NCBI GenBank assembly: GCA_963810815.1
Contig: CAWEPB010000006.1
Coordinates: forward strand, 93,732-157,731
DNA: 64,000 bases
Source: CAVQWT01 sp963810815
GTDB taxonomy: Bacteria > Pseudomonadota > Gammaproteobacteria > Burkholderiales > Casimicrobiaceae
Direction of reading: 5' to 3'
Below the pieces are notes generated by a model, which was not told where the DNA came from, searched no databases, and saw nothing but the letters and a program-made list of their open reading frames with translations. Below, piece after piece: positions 1 to 7,835 of this stretch; the stretch's first letter is position 1; each line of letters opens with the position of its first letter. Both the position numbers and the translations under genes were made by a program.

Positions 1-171
1 CCGGACCGACTCGCCCTGGGGGAGCCACGCGACGAGGGGAAAGACCGGATCGGGGCCTGCGCGCACGTTGACCGCCTGCGTCGTCAGCACCGACAGCGGC
101 TGCGCGAGTGCCGCCAGTGGCAACAGCAACAGGAGCCCGACGCACAGGCGATTCGACAGCGTGGACAGCAC
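1..171 (-). CDS. Exported SH3b-domain protein, 5' part only
   Basis: The first 57 codons of a minus-strand gene that runs off the left edge. It begins with GTG at 171, preceded by GGGAGG five bases upstream. The N-terminus is a signal peptide (LLLLLPLAALA, cleavage near residue 22). It is followed by LTTQAVNVRAGPDPVFPLVA, the typical first strands of a bacterial SH3 domain (VNVRAGP signature). Such domains bind cell wall or act as modules in periplasmic proteins. The rest of the protein is outside the window, so its role is unknown. It lies downstream of the GGDEF gene on the same strand with a 139-base gap. Confidence 0.75.
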   Translation of the reverse strand, partial: MLSTLSNRLCVGLLLLLPLAALAQPLSVLTTQAVNVRAGPDPVFPLVAWLPQGESVR

Positions 172-310
172 GGGGACCTCCCGAAGAATGACTGCGGCTC
201 GATCCGGACCGCAGGCGGGCGGGATCGCGACGACTCTAGAGAGATTACCGTTCGCGCGCAAGCCGGTCGGCCTCGTGCGCGGCCGATCGATCGTGCCCCC
301 GGTCCCGCCC

Positions 311-2533
311 TCAATGCGCCGGGCAGGCAGGCCCCACGATGTTCGCTGCGGTCCCGAGCAGCTCGATGGCATCGACGATGCCGTCGCGCCACGCCTTGTC
401 CAGACCACCGTCGATGGCGGTGTACGCGGCGGCGCCCGAGGCCCGCAGGCCGACGACGCCGAAGGCCCGGTTGCGTCCCCGCTTCTTGGCCTCGTACAGC
501 GCCTGGTCCGCCAGATCGAGCACGCGTTCCCAGCCCGGTGCGGCGTCGTTCGGCGGCAGCAGCATCGGCGAATAACCGATCGAGACGGTGATCCGGATCT
601 CGTTGCACTGGTAGACCACCGGCGCCTCGGAAACGGTGCGCAGCACGCGCATGACGATTTCCTCGAGCCGGTCGGCCGGCGCCAGCGGGACGAAGACGAG
701 GAACTCCTCGCCGCCCCAGCGGACGATCATCTCGGTCTCGCGCAGCGCATCGCGCAGCCGCTGCGCGACGGCGACCAGCACCGCGTCTCCCGCGGCGTGG
801 CCGTACCGGTCGTTGATCGCCTTGAAATGGTCGAGGTCGATCAGCAGGATCGCCTGCACCGGCTTCGCGATCGCGCCGCTGCGCCGGTCCGGCTTGGGCG
901 GCGCCTCGCTGATGAAGTGCTGGAAATGCCGGCGGTTGTACAGCGAGGTCAGCGGGTCGCGCGTGCTGTAGAAGCCGAGCTCGGTGTTGCGCCGCGCGAG
1001 CAGCCGGTTGGCGTTCTGCACCTTGCGATACAGCACCGCGACGACCAGGAACGAGGCCACGGACATGACGGTGAACAGCAGCCACATCCGCTGCTGCGAT
1101 TCCCGGTCGCGGAGTTCCAGCCGGTCGATGCGCCGCTCCGAGTCGAACTTGCTGCGCAGCTCCAGCAGGTCCCGCTGCCGGGCGGCGCTGACGATCCGGT
1201 CGATGACCTGCTGCTGGCGATCGCGCAGCGCGAGGGCGCCCTTGTAGTCCCCCGCGGCGGCGAGGTAGTGGCCGTACTCGGCCATCAGGTCGGCGATTTC
1301 CGCACTGGCGCCGGTGCGCTCGGTTTCCGCGAGCGCCTCCTCGGCCAGGCGCTTGCCGGCCTCCATGCGGCCGAGACCGAACAGCGCGAAGCCCATGTTC
1401 GCCTTGTTGGTGGCGATCAGCGCCCCGTCCTGGGACTCGCTGGCGATGTCGAGCGACTGCTGCGACATCTCCAGCACCGCCTGGAAGTCCTTGCGCCGCA
1501 GGTAGACGTCGGCCAGGTTGATCAGCGCCAGGCTCTCCTCGACGCCGGAACGGGCGGTGCGCGCGATCGCGAGCGCCTCCTGCATCGCCGCCAGTTCGCC
1601 CTCCGGCTGATCGAGGCCCTCCAGCGCGGCCGACTCGGCCATCTTGGCCTTGGCCATGAAGAACGTGCTTCCCGCGAGTTTCGCCTGGTGGAATGCCTGC
1701 CGGCTTTCGTCCAGGGCCCGCTCCGGCTGCCTGGTCGCGCGGTCGAGCACCGAGAGCTGATAGAGGGCGCTGGCGCGACGATAGGAATGCTGGGCGGCGT
1801 CGGCGAGCGCGTAGGCCTCGCGCAGGCTGACGAGCGCCTCGTCGACCTGCCCGAGCAGCCGGGCGGTGATGCCGGCCGTCATCGCCGCCCAGAACCGGAC
1901 GTAGTCGTCGCCGGCGTTCTGCGCGACGGTCCGGGCGTGGTTGGCGAGCATGTTCGCGTGGGGCACGTCGCCGCTCCACACCTGGGCATCGCTGCGGATC
2001 AGCAGGGCGACGGCCGCGGTGGCGTCGTTCTGCGACTTCCGTCCCTCCAGCTCCAGCTGGTCGGCGAGCTTCAGCGCCGCGTCGATGTGGGCGGCCGCGA
2101 TCCGCGCCTGGGCCAGCAATGCCAGGCCGTAGCGGCGCGTCGTCGCGTCGGCGCGGTTTGTTTGCGCGGCGAGCGCGTCGAGCTCGGTTTCCGCGCGACC
2201 GGGAAAGCCGAGCAGATCGACCTCGATTGCCTGCAGCTTCGGGCCAAGCTCCAGGTCGGTCGCGGCGAAGGCGGTCGGCGCGAGCAGGGCGCCGAGCAGC
2301 ACGAACGTGCGCGCCGTCCGTCCGGCGAGCGCGCCGCACGCGATGCCGCGGGCCCACCGCCGCGCGACGGCATCGGCGGCCGGCTCGTCGGGTCGGGGTG
2401 CCGGGAGGATCGGCGAGGGGGCCATCGGCGGCGGGATCGGTCGTCGGTTCGGGCTGGGGAATCGGTGCGCCCGGCGGTGAGGTCGTTCGCCGGGGGCATT
2501 GCGTGCAGGAAAGTCAGCAATTGTCATGCCCAC
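311..2533 (-). CDS. TPR-containing membrane diguanylate cyclase (GGDEF)
   Basis: Predicted to make cyclic di-GMP. Counting from the GTG at 2533, there is a signal-like hydrophobic stretch near residues 70-92 and a periplasmic region of TPR-like helical repeats to about 460. One membrane segment follows near 479-500, then a cytosolic GGDEF domain (about 523-690) with RDPLTSLYNRRHF, LIDLDHFKAINDRYGH and the active-site loop WGGEEF near residue 607. The usual product-inhibition I-site RxxD reads RETE, so feedback inhibition may be weak. The start is uncertain: GTG 2533, ATG 2527 and ATG 2425 are all possible, and the signal-like segment favours a later one. The TPR-TM-GGDEF layout suggests an extracytoplasmic ligand or protein is sensed. 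Confidence 0.85.
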   Translation of the reverse strand: MGMTIADFPARNAPGERPHRRAHRFPSPNRRPIPPPMAPSPILPAPRPDEPAADAVARRWARGIACGALAGRTARTFVLLGALLAPTAFAATDLELGPKLQAIEVDLLGFPGRAETELDALAAQTNRADATTRRYGLALLAQARIAAAHIDAALKLADQLELEGRKSQNDATAAVALLIRSDAQVWSGDVPHANMLANHARTVAQNAGDDYVRFWAAMTAGITARLLGQVDEALVSLREAYALADAAQHSYRRASALYQLSVLDRATRQPERALDESRQAFHQAKLAGSTFFMAKAKMAESAALEGLDQPEGELAAMQEALAIARTARSGVEESLALINLADVYLRRKDFQAVLEMSQQSLDIASESQDGALIATNKANMGFALFGLGRMEAGKRLAEEALAETERTGASAEIADLMAEYGHYLAAAGDYKGALALRDRQQQVIDRIVSAARQRDLLELRSKFDSERRIDRLELRDRESQQRMWLLFTVMSVASFLVVAVLYRKVQNANRLLARRNTELGFYSTRDPLTSLYNRRHFQHFISEAPPKPDRRSGAIAKPVQAILLIDLDHFKAINDRYGHAAGDAVLVAVAQRLRDALRETEMIVRWGGEEFLVFVPLAPADRLEEIVMRVLRTVSEAPVVYQCNEIRITVSIGYSPMLLPPNDAAPGWERVLDLADQALYEAKKRGRNRAFGVVGLRASGAAAYTAIDGGLDKAWRDGIVDAIELLGTAANIVGPACPAH

Positions 2534-2636
2534 CGATCCCGGCGGGCGGCCGGACCGGCGTCGACGCGCACCGATGCCCGACCAACGGGGTCAGGATTGC
2601 CGGGGCAGGTGCCGGCGAGGCCGTCCCCGCCGGCGG

Positions 2637-3620
2637 CTAATCCCGACCCTCGCGCCGGGCGTGCCACCAGCGCGCGGTCGCCGCCAGTCCCTCGGCCAGA
2701 TTGCACGGCGGCGCGAAGCCCGTCGCGCGGACGAACGAGGTGTCGTCGACAACGAGCGGACAGGCGACGCGGTCGAACATGGCGCGGCGGCCGGCCAGCG
2801 TCGCCGCGAGGCGCAGCAGCGGCAGGGGCACGGCGACGATGCGCGCCGGGCGGTCCAGCACGCGGCCCAGCGCCGTCGCAAGTTCGACGACCGTCGGCGT
2901 TTCGGCGTCGGCGACGAAATGCACCCCCGCCGGCGGGACCGGGGCGTCGAGCGCGGCGTCGAGTGCGTGCACGAGGTTGCCGATGTAGAGCAGGCTGCGC
3001 CGCGCCGTCAGCGCGCCGACCGGCAGCATCCGGCCGCGCGCCACCGCCTGCAGCAACGTCACGAAGTTGCCTTTCACGCAGGGTCCGTACATCAGCGGCA
3101 GCCGCAGCACGATCGGTGCGGTTCCGGTTCGGGCGACTGCGTTGAACAGGGCCTCCTCCGCCTGCCGCTTGCTGCGCGCGTACGCGTCCTGCGGCGCCGG
3201 CGGGTCGTCGGGGCGGAACGGCCGGTCGGGCGGCGACGATTCGCCGTTGACCTTGACGGTGCTGGCGAGAACGAAGCGTGTCACCCCTGCCGCGGCCGCC
3301 GCGCGCGCGAGCCGTTCGGTGGCGACGACGTTCGCCTCGTAGTACGCGCGCAGCGGGTCTGCCGCCGTTTCACGCATCACGTGGGCGCGGCCGGCCAGGT
3401 GGACGACCGCGCCGGCCCCCTGCAGCAGGCGCGCCAGGTGCGCTTCGTCGAGGGCGGCGAGATCGCCGACCGCCGCGAATTCCGGACGCGCCGCCGTCGC
3501 CCCCGTGTGCGCGCGGACCAGCCCGCGGAAATCGCGGCCCGAGACTTCGTAGTGCGCGGTCAGCGCGCGCCCGGCGAACCCGTGCGCGCCGGTGACGACG
3601 ATCGCGCCGTTCAGAACCAT
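2637..3620 (-). CDS. NAD-dependent sugar-nucleotide epimerase/dehydratase
   Basis: A 327-residue extended short-chain dehydrogenase of the GalE/UDP-sugar epimerase type. The N-terminal Rossmann signature is VVTGAHGFAGRAL. The catalytic pieces are LASTVKVNGE (Ser/Thr, near 121) and YARSK (Tyr147, Lys151). The gene starts with ATG at 3620 inside the end of the glycosyltransferase gene (10-base overlap), so the two are probably translationally coupled and act in the same polysaccharide or lipid-linked sugar pathway. Which sugar nucleotide it modifies cannot be read from the sequence. No other surface-polysaccharide genes are adjacent, which is unusual for this pair. Confidence 0.85.
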   Translation of the reverse strand: MVLNGAIVVTGAHGFAGRALTAHYEVSGRDFRGLVRAHTGATAARPEFAAVGDLAALDEAHLARLLQGAGAVVHLAGRAHVMRETAADPLRAYYEANVVATERLARAAAAAGVTRFVLASTVKVNGESSPPDRPFRPDDPPAPQDAYARSKRQAEEALFNAVARTGTAPIVLRLPLMYGPCVKGNFVTLLQAVARGRMLPVGALTARRSLLYIGNLVHALDAALDAPVPPAGVHFVADAETPTVVELATALGRVLDRPARIVAVPLPLLRLAATLAGRRAMFDRVACPLVVDDTSFVRATGFAPPCNLAEGLAATARWWHARREGRD

Positions 3621-4543
3621 CGCCAGCCGTGGCGGCGATAGAAGCGCACTCCGCTCTGCACGAACCAGCGCACGTGCCGCCAGCCCTTGCGCGCCGCGCC
3701 GCCGCCGTGGTGGACGACGCGGAACGACGGCAGGTAGACGAGCTGGCCGGTCTTGGCGAGGCGCACGCTCCAGTCGAAGTCCTCGAAGTACAGGAAGTAC
3801 CGCGGGTCGAAGCCGCCGGTGGCGTCGATCGCCCGGCGCTTGACCAGCATGCACGCCCCCGACACCACCGGCAGCCCGGCGATCGGCTTCTCGCTGTCGG
3901 GGTCGATGTAGTCGCGCAGTTCGTAGCGGTCGAGGCGACGGCGGAACAGCCGGCGCAGGAACGCCGGCGCGAAGCCGCGCAGGACGAGATCGAAGATCGC
4001 CGGGTAGCGCTTGGCGAGGAAATCGGGTTCGCCCGTCGGCGTGCGGACGGCCGGCGCGGCGGCGGCCGACGCGTCGTGCTCGGCGAGCCAGCGCACGGCG
4101 TTGGCGAGCGCGTCGGGCGCCAGCTCGACGTCGGGGTTGAGCACCAGGTGATAGTCGGCGCCGCTGCCGTGCAGGACGAGGTTGTGCGCGGCGCCGTAGC
4201 CGATGTTGGCGTGCCCGTGCAGGTAGCTGAGCTGCAGGCCGGCGTCCCGGAACCGCGCCCGCGCGAGCGCCATCACGTCCTGCGCGACGATCGGGTCCTC
4301 GCTGTTGTCGATGATGGCCAGCGCGACGGTGCGGATCGTCCCGTCCTCGCGCGCCGCCTCGATCGCCAGCACCAGCTTGCGGAAGCAGCGCTCGAGCAGC
4401 CGCATGTCGGGCCGCCAGGTCACGATCGACACCTGCAGCGACGCGGGCAGCCGCGGCCCCTCGTGCGGTGGCGGCAGCTCCCACACGCGGGTCGTCAGCG
4501 TGACGGCGTCGGTCGAGGCGGCAGCGCCGGCCGCGGTGGTCAC
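3611..4543 (-). CDS. Family 2 glycosyltransferase
   Basis: Predicted GT-A fold enzyme transferring a sugar to a lipid-linked or surface glycan. It shows the N-terminal VSIVTWRPD strand, NIGYGAAHN, the metal/nucleotide region LVLNPDVELAPDAL and the acceptor-side block VSGACMLVKRRAIDATGGFD, as in rhamnosyltransferase-like enzymes. The C-terminus is basic (RFYRRHGWRWF). The reading frame is open far upstream; the GTG at 4543, with GGAG nine bases before it, gives 310 residues and is my preferred start, but this is not certain. It overlaps the epimerase gene by ten bases. The acceptor is unknown. Confidence 0.8.
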   Translation of the reverse strand: MTTAAGAAASTDAVTLTTRVWELPPPHEGPRLPASLQVSIVTWRPDMRLLERCFRKLVLAIEAAREDGTIRTVALAIIDNSEDPIVAQDVMALARARFRDAGLQLSYLHGHANIGYGAAHNLVLHGSGADYHLVLNPDVELAPDALANAVRWLAEHDASAAAAPAVRTPTGEPDFLAKRYPAIFDLVLRGFAPAFLRRLFRRRLDRYELRDYIDPDSEKPIAGLPVVSGACMLVKRRAIDATGGFDPRYFLYFEDFDWSVRLAKTGQLVYLPSFRVVHHGGGAARKGWRHVRWFVQSGVRFYRRHGWRWF

Positions 4544-4819
4544 GGTCAGCAGCTCCGGCGGCGGGGCGGCGGGATCGGGGATCAAGTCGAGGAAGGCGTG
4601 GGAAGGTGGCGCGGACGCACGGCGCTCGGCGGAGTCCTGCGCAACGGGATCGCGCCGGACGGACCTTACCCCGAAACCGGCTGCCGGCGCGCCACGCCGG
4701 GCCGCGGCGCGACACAACGGGCAACACCGCTCGGCTAGAATCGTCGGAGAATCGGCGCGCCGCGTCAACCGCGATCGCCGCTGCTCCGGCGTTTCCCACT
4801 CCGCCCAAAGGCATCCATC

Positions 4820-5578
4820 GTGAATCCACTCAAGGCCAAGCTGGCCGCCGGGCGCGTCGTCGCCGGCATCTGGTGCGTCATTCCATCGGCACCGCTGGTC
4901 GGCACGCTGGCCGCCGCCGGCTTCGATTTCGCGATCCTCGACGCCGAGCACGGCGGCTGGGACTTCGGCACGCTGGACGCCGGCATCACCGCCTGCGAGG
5001 ACGGCGGCGCCGCCGCCTTGGTGCGCGCCCCCGGCGCCGATGCGTTCTTCATCCAGCGCGCGCTGGACCTCGGCGCCGACGGCGTGCTGGTGCCGCAGAT
5101 TCCCGACGCCGCCGCGGCCGCGCGCGCCGTCGCGATGGCTCATTTCCCGCCGGTCGGCACGCGCGGCTACAACCCATTCACCCGCGGCGGCCATTACGGC
5201 ATCGCGCCGCAACCCAAGCTCGCACCCGGCTACCCGCTGACCGGCGTGCTGGTCGAATCGCCGGCGGCCGCGGCGGAGCTGCCGGCGATCCTCGCGCTTC
5301 CGGCGCTCGACCTCGTCTATCTCGGCGTGTTCGACTACTCGGTCGCGCTGGGGATTCCGGGGCAGGTGAACGACCCGCGCGTGCGCGCGTTCGTCGAAGC
5401 GGCGGCGCGCGCCGCCCGAGCGGCGGGCAAGGCGGTGGGCACGACGGCGATGTCGCGCGAGCAGGCGTCGTGGCTGACCGGGCTCGGCGTCAACGTGCTG
5501 CTCTACGGCGCCGACACCTGGCTCGCGGGCAAGGCGGCGCAGGACGGCCTCGCGATGCTGAAGGAGTTCACGCGATGA
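4820..5578 (+). CDS. HpcH/HpaI-family aldolase
   Basis: A class II (metal-dependent) aldolase, 252 residues, the usual family length. These enzymes cleave 4-hydroxy-2-oxo acids or 2-keto-3-deoxy sugar acids to pyruvate plus an aldehyde. Seen: FDFAILDAEHGGWD (catalytic His and metal-side acid near residue 45), a mid-protein LGADGVLVPQIPDAAAA, GTRGYNPFTRGGHYG, and a late DLVYLGVFDYSVALG. The GTG at 4820 is the first usable start. The next gene, an Ldh_2-type dehydrogenase, begins 49 bases downstream, so both probably serve the same 2-oxo/2-hydroxy acid catabolic route. The exact substrate is not determined. Confidence 0.85.
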   Translation: MNPLKAKLAAGRVVAGIWCVIPSAPLVGTLAAAGFDFAILDAEHGGWDFGTLDAGITACEDGGAAALVRAPGADAFFIQRALDLGADGVLVPQIPDAAAAARAVAMAHFPPVGTRGYNPFTRGGHYGIAPQPKLAPGYPLTGVLVESPAAAAELPAILALPALDLVYLGVFDYSVALGIPGQVNDPRVRAFVEAAARAARAAGKAVGTTAMSREQASWLTGLGVNVLLYGADTWLAGKAAQDGLAMLKEFTR

Positions 5579-5627
5579 CCGCCGCGCGGACCCACGCCGT
5601 TCGAACGGCCGCCGCCGGGAGCCGCCC

Positions 5628-6725
5628 ATGACCGCGGTGACCCCCGCCGTGACCACCGCCGTCGCCCCCGCGACCGCGCCTCGGCACGACGCGGCCGCGC
5701 TGGTCGCGTTCGCCGCCTCGCTGCTCGAACGCTCCGGAGTGCGCGCGGACATCGCCGCCGACGTGGCCGCGATCCTCGTCGACGGCGACCTGCTGGGCCA
5801 CACGACGCACGGCCTCGCCCAGTTGCCGGGTTACCTGACGGAACTGCAGAAGGGGACGATGGCGAAGGACGGTACGCCGGCGGTCGTCAACGCGCGGCCG
5901 GCGACCGAAACCTGGGACGGCGGCCGGCTGCCGGGCCCGTGGCTCACGCTGCGCGCGCTCGACCGCGCGGCGGCGATGGCGGCGACCTGCGGCACCGGCA
6001 CCGTCGTCATCCGCCGCTCGCACCACATCGCCTGCCTTGCCGCGTACCTCAAGCGCGCCACCGACCGCGGGCTGATGCTGATCGTCGCCTGCTCGGATCC
6101 GTCCGGCGCGAGCGTCGCGCCCTTCGGCGCGGTGTCGCCGGTGTTCACGCCGAACCCGATTGCGGCGGGCCTGCCGACGGCGGGCGACCCGATCCTGCTC
6201 GACATCTCGGCGAGCTACACCACCAACGGCCTGACCGGGCGGCTGTACAAGGCCGGCGAGAAGCTGCCGCATCCGTGGGTGCAGGACGCGCAGGGGCGGG
6301 CGACCGACGACCCGGCGGTGCTGTTCAACGAGCCGAAGGGCACGCTGCTGCCGCTGGGCGGCCTGGAGGCCGGCCACAAGGGCTATGCGCTGGCGCTGCT
6401 GATCGAGGCGCTGACGGCGGGGCTCACCGGCTTCGGCCGTGCCGACCCGTCCGAAGGCTGGGGCGCGACGGTGTTCGTGCAGGCGCTCGATCCGGCGGCA
6501 TTCGGCGGCGCCGACGCGTTCGTCCGGCAGACCGGGTGGCTTGCCGACGCCTGCCACGCGGCGACGCCGCGCGAGGGCGTGGCACGGGTCCGGCTGCCCG
6601 GGGAACGCGGGCTGGCGCTGATGCGCGAACAGCAGACGCGGGGCATCGCGCTGCACCCGTCGATCCTGCCCGCGCTCGCACCGTGGGGGGACACGCTGGG
6701 CGTGGCGCTGCCGCCGGAGCGGTAG
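5628..6725 (+). CDS. Ldh_2-family malate/L-lactate-type dehydrogenase
   Basis: A 365-residue NAD(P)-dependent 2-hydroxyacid/2-oxoacid oxidoreductase of the malate/L-sulfolactate/ureidoglycolate dehydrogenase family, structurally unrelated to classical lactate dehydrogenase. Family features: GDLLGHTTHGLAQLPGYL with the catalytic-region His, VIRRSHHIACLAAYL, PFGAVSPVFTPNPIAAG, and LPLGGLEAGHKGYALALLIE. The first 20 residues are a low-complexity Thr/Ala/Val extension, so translation may start slightly later. It sits after the HpcH-type aldolase and four bases before the HEAGH gene, a likely operon. The physiological substrate is unknown; the pairing suggests reduction or oxidation of the aldolase product. 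Confidence 0.85.
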   Translation: MTAVTPAVTTAVAPATAPRHDAAALVAFAASLLERSGVRADIAADVAAILVDGDLLGHTTHGLAQLPGYLTELQKGTMAKDGTPAVVNARPATETWDGGRLPGPWLTLRALDRAAAMAATCGTGTVVIRRSHHIACLAAYLKRATDRGLMLIVACSDPSGASVAPFGAVSPVFTPNPIAAGLPTAGDPILLDISASYTTNGLTGRLYKAGEKLPHPWVQDAQGRATDDPAVLFNEPKGTLLPLGGLEAGHKGYALALLIEALTAGLTGFGRADPSEGWGATVFVQALDPAAFGGADAFVRQTGWLADACHAATPREGVARVRLPGERGLALMREQQTRGIALHPSILPALAPWGDTLGVALPPER

Positions 6726-6729
6726 CCCC

Positions 6730-7233
6730 GTGTCCAGACTGGGCGACATCGTGGCTTTCCTGCAGGCGACCGGGCTCGCCGTCCGCGAGGCGAGCCTGCC
6801 CGCGACCACCTTCCTGCCTGGCGTGCGCATCGTCGGGGGCGCGCTGGAGTACGACCCGCGGCGCCTCGTGCACCCGGCCGACCTGCTGCACGAGGCCGGG
6901 CACCTGGCGCTCGCGCCACCGGCCGACCGCGCCCGCCTCGACGACGCGCTGGAGGCCTCCGGCGAGGCGCAGGATCCGGCCGTCGAGGTCGAGGCGATCG
7001 CCTGGTCCTACGCCGCGGCGTCCGCACTGGGCGTTGCGCCGGACGAGCTGTTCCACGACGGCGGCTACCGGGGGCAGTCCGCGGGGCTGCGGGCGACGTT
7101 CGGTGCCGGGGTGTACCCGGGTGCCGCCGGCCTGGCCCGACGCGGACTGACCTGCCTGCCCACGGCCGACCGGCCGGCCGGGCCGGATGTCTACCCGCGA
7201 ATGCGCCGCTGGCTCGTCGACGCGCCGGTTTGA
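6730..7233 (+). CDS. Small protein with HEAGH metalloprotease-like motif
   Basis: I do not recognise this 167-residue protein. It has no signal peptide or membrane segment. The one clear motif is LLHEAGHLALAP near residues 55-66, an HExxH zinc-binding signature. It is followed by an acidic stretch (VEVEAIAWSYAA, near 92-103) that could provide a third ligand, as in gluzincin-like peptidases. The start is GTG at 6730, four bases after the dehydrogenase stop, so it is almost certainly cotranscribed with the aldolase and dehydrogenase. A zinc peptidase or a metal-binding accessory role is possible; no function is assigned. Confidence 0.7.
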   Translation: MSRLGDIVAFLQATGLAVREASLPATTFLPGVRIVGGALEYDPRRLVHPADLLHEAGHLALAPPADRARLDDALEASGEAQDPAVEVEAIAWSYAAASALGVAPDELFHDGGYRGQSAGLRATFGAGVYPGAAGLARRGLTCLPTADRPAGPDVYPRMRRWLVDAPV

Positions 7234-7243
7234 TCCGCATCAT
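7230..7243 (+). promoter_or_regulatory. FNR/Anr/Dnr-like box upstream of ygbA-like gene
   Basis: TTGATCCGCATCAT matches the FNR-family palindrome TTGAT-N4-ATCAA at nine of ten defined positions. It overlaps the end of the HEAGH gene and lies 103 bases before the YgbA-like start. FNR- or NO-responsive (Dnr/NsrR) control of a nitrosative-stress gene would make sense. A single computed-by-eye match is weak evidence. Confidence 0.45.
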
Positions 7244-7345
7244 GGCCGCCGACCGGGTCGCGTGGCACGCTGCGTAGCGTACAAACACCGCCGACTCCGC
7301 GGCGTCGCGGCCCCGACCCGGGGGTCGCGGACGCCCCGCATTCCC

Positions 7346-7735
7346 ATGCCTGCCACCCGCCGCCTGCAGCACCCCCAGCGCCATCCGCGACTCCATCGCG
7401 AGTACCGGACGATGCACGTGATGACGGGCATCTACTGCCACGACGTCCACGGCGAGGACGACGGTCCCTGCGAAGAGTGCCGCGAGCTCCTGGAGTACGC
7501 GACCCGACGCCTCGACCGCTGCGTCTTCGGCGACGACAAGCCGACCTGCGCCAACTGCAAGGTGCATTGCTACAACGCCGCGATGCGGGCGAAGGTGCGC
7601 GAGGTGATGCGCTACGCCGGCCCCCGGATGCTGTGGCGGCATCCGGTGCTGGCGATCCGGCACCTGCTCGACGGCCGCCGGCCGGCGCCCGAGCTGCCGG
7701 TGAAGGCGACCACGGTGTCCGGCGTCAACCGCTGA
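7346..7735 (+). CDS. YgbA-type nitrous oxide-stimulated promoter family protein
   Basis: A 129-residue cytosolic protein with the cysteine layout of the YgbA/NO-stimulated family: HREYRTMHVMTGIYCHDVHG, then CEECRELLEYATRRLDRC, then KPTCANCKVHCYNAAMR. The Cys-x2-Cys and Cys-x2-Cys-x4-Cys groups suggest metal or Fe-S binding. Family members in enterobacteria are induced by nitric oxide through NsrR; their biochemical role concerns recovery from nitrosative stress. I chose ATG 7346 because upstream sequence in the same frame has no family similarity. An FNR-like box lies at 7230. The gene ends 65 bases before a hairpin terminator. Confidence 0.85.
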   Translation: MPATRRLQHPQRHPRLHREYRTMHVMTGIYCHDVHGEDDGPCEECRELLEYATRRLDRCVFGDDKPTCANCKVHCYNAAMRAKVREVMRYAGPRMLWRHPVLAIRHLLDGRRPAPELPVKATTVSGVNR

Positions 7736-7800
7736 CGATCCGCGCCCGCGGCGACAGCGCGAACAACGTCACCCGCCCCGGCGCCCACCGTGCCGGACCG

Positions 7801-7830
7801 GGCCGGAGCATCCCGCTCCGGCCGTCCTTG
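7801..7830. terminator. Bidirectional hairpin terminator
   Basis: A perfect 9-bp stem (GGCCGGAGC / GCTCCGGCC, 7801-7809 and 7815-7823) with a five-base loop lies between the convergent YgbA-like gene and the subtilase gene. It is followed by GTCCTT rather than a long T run. Confidence 0.55.
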
Positions 7831-7835
7831 CGGCG

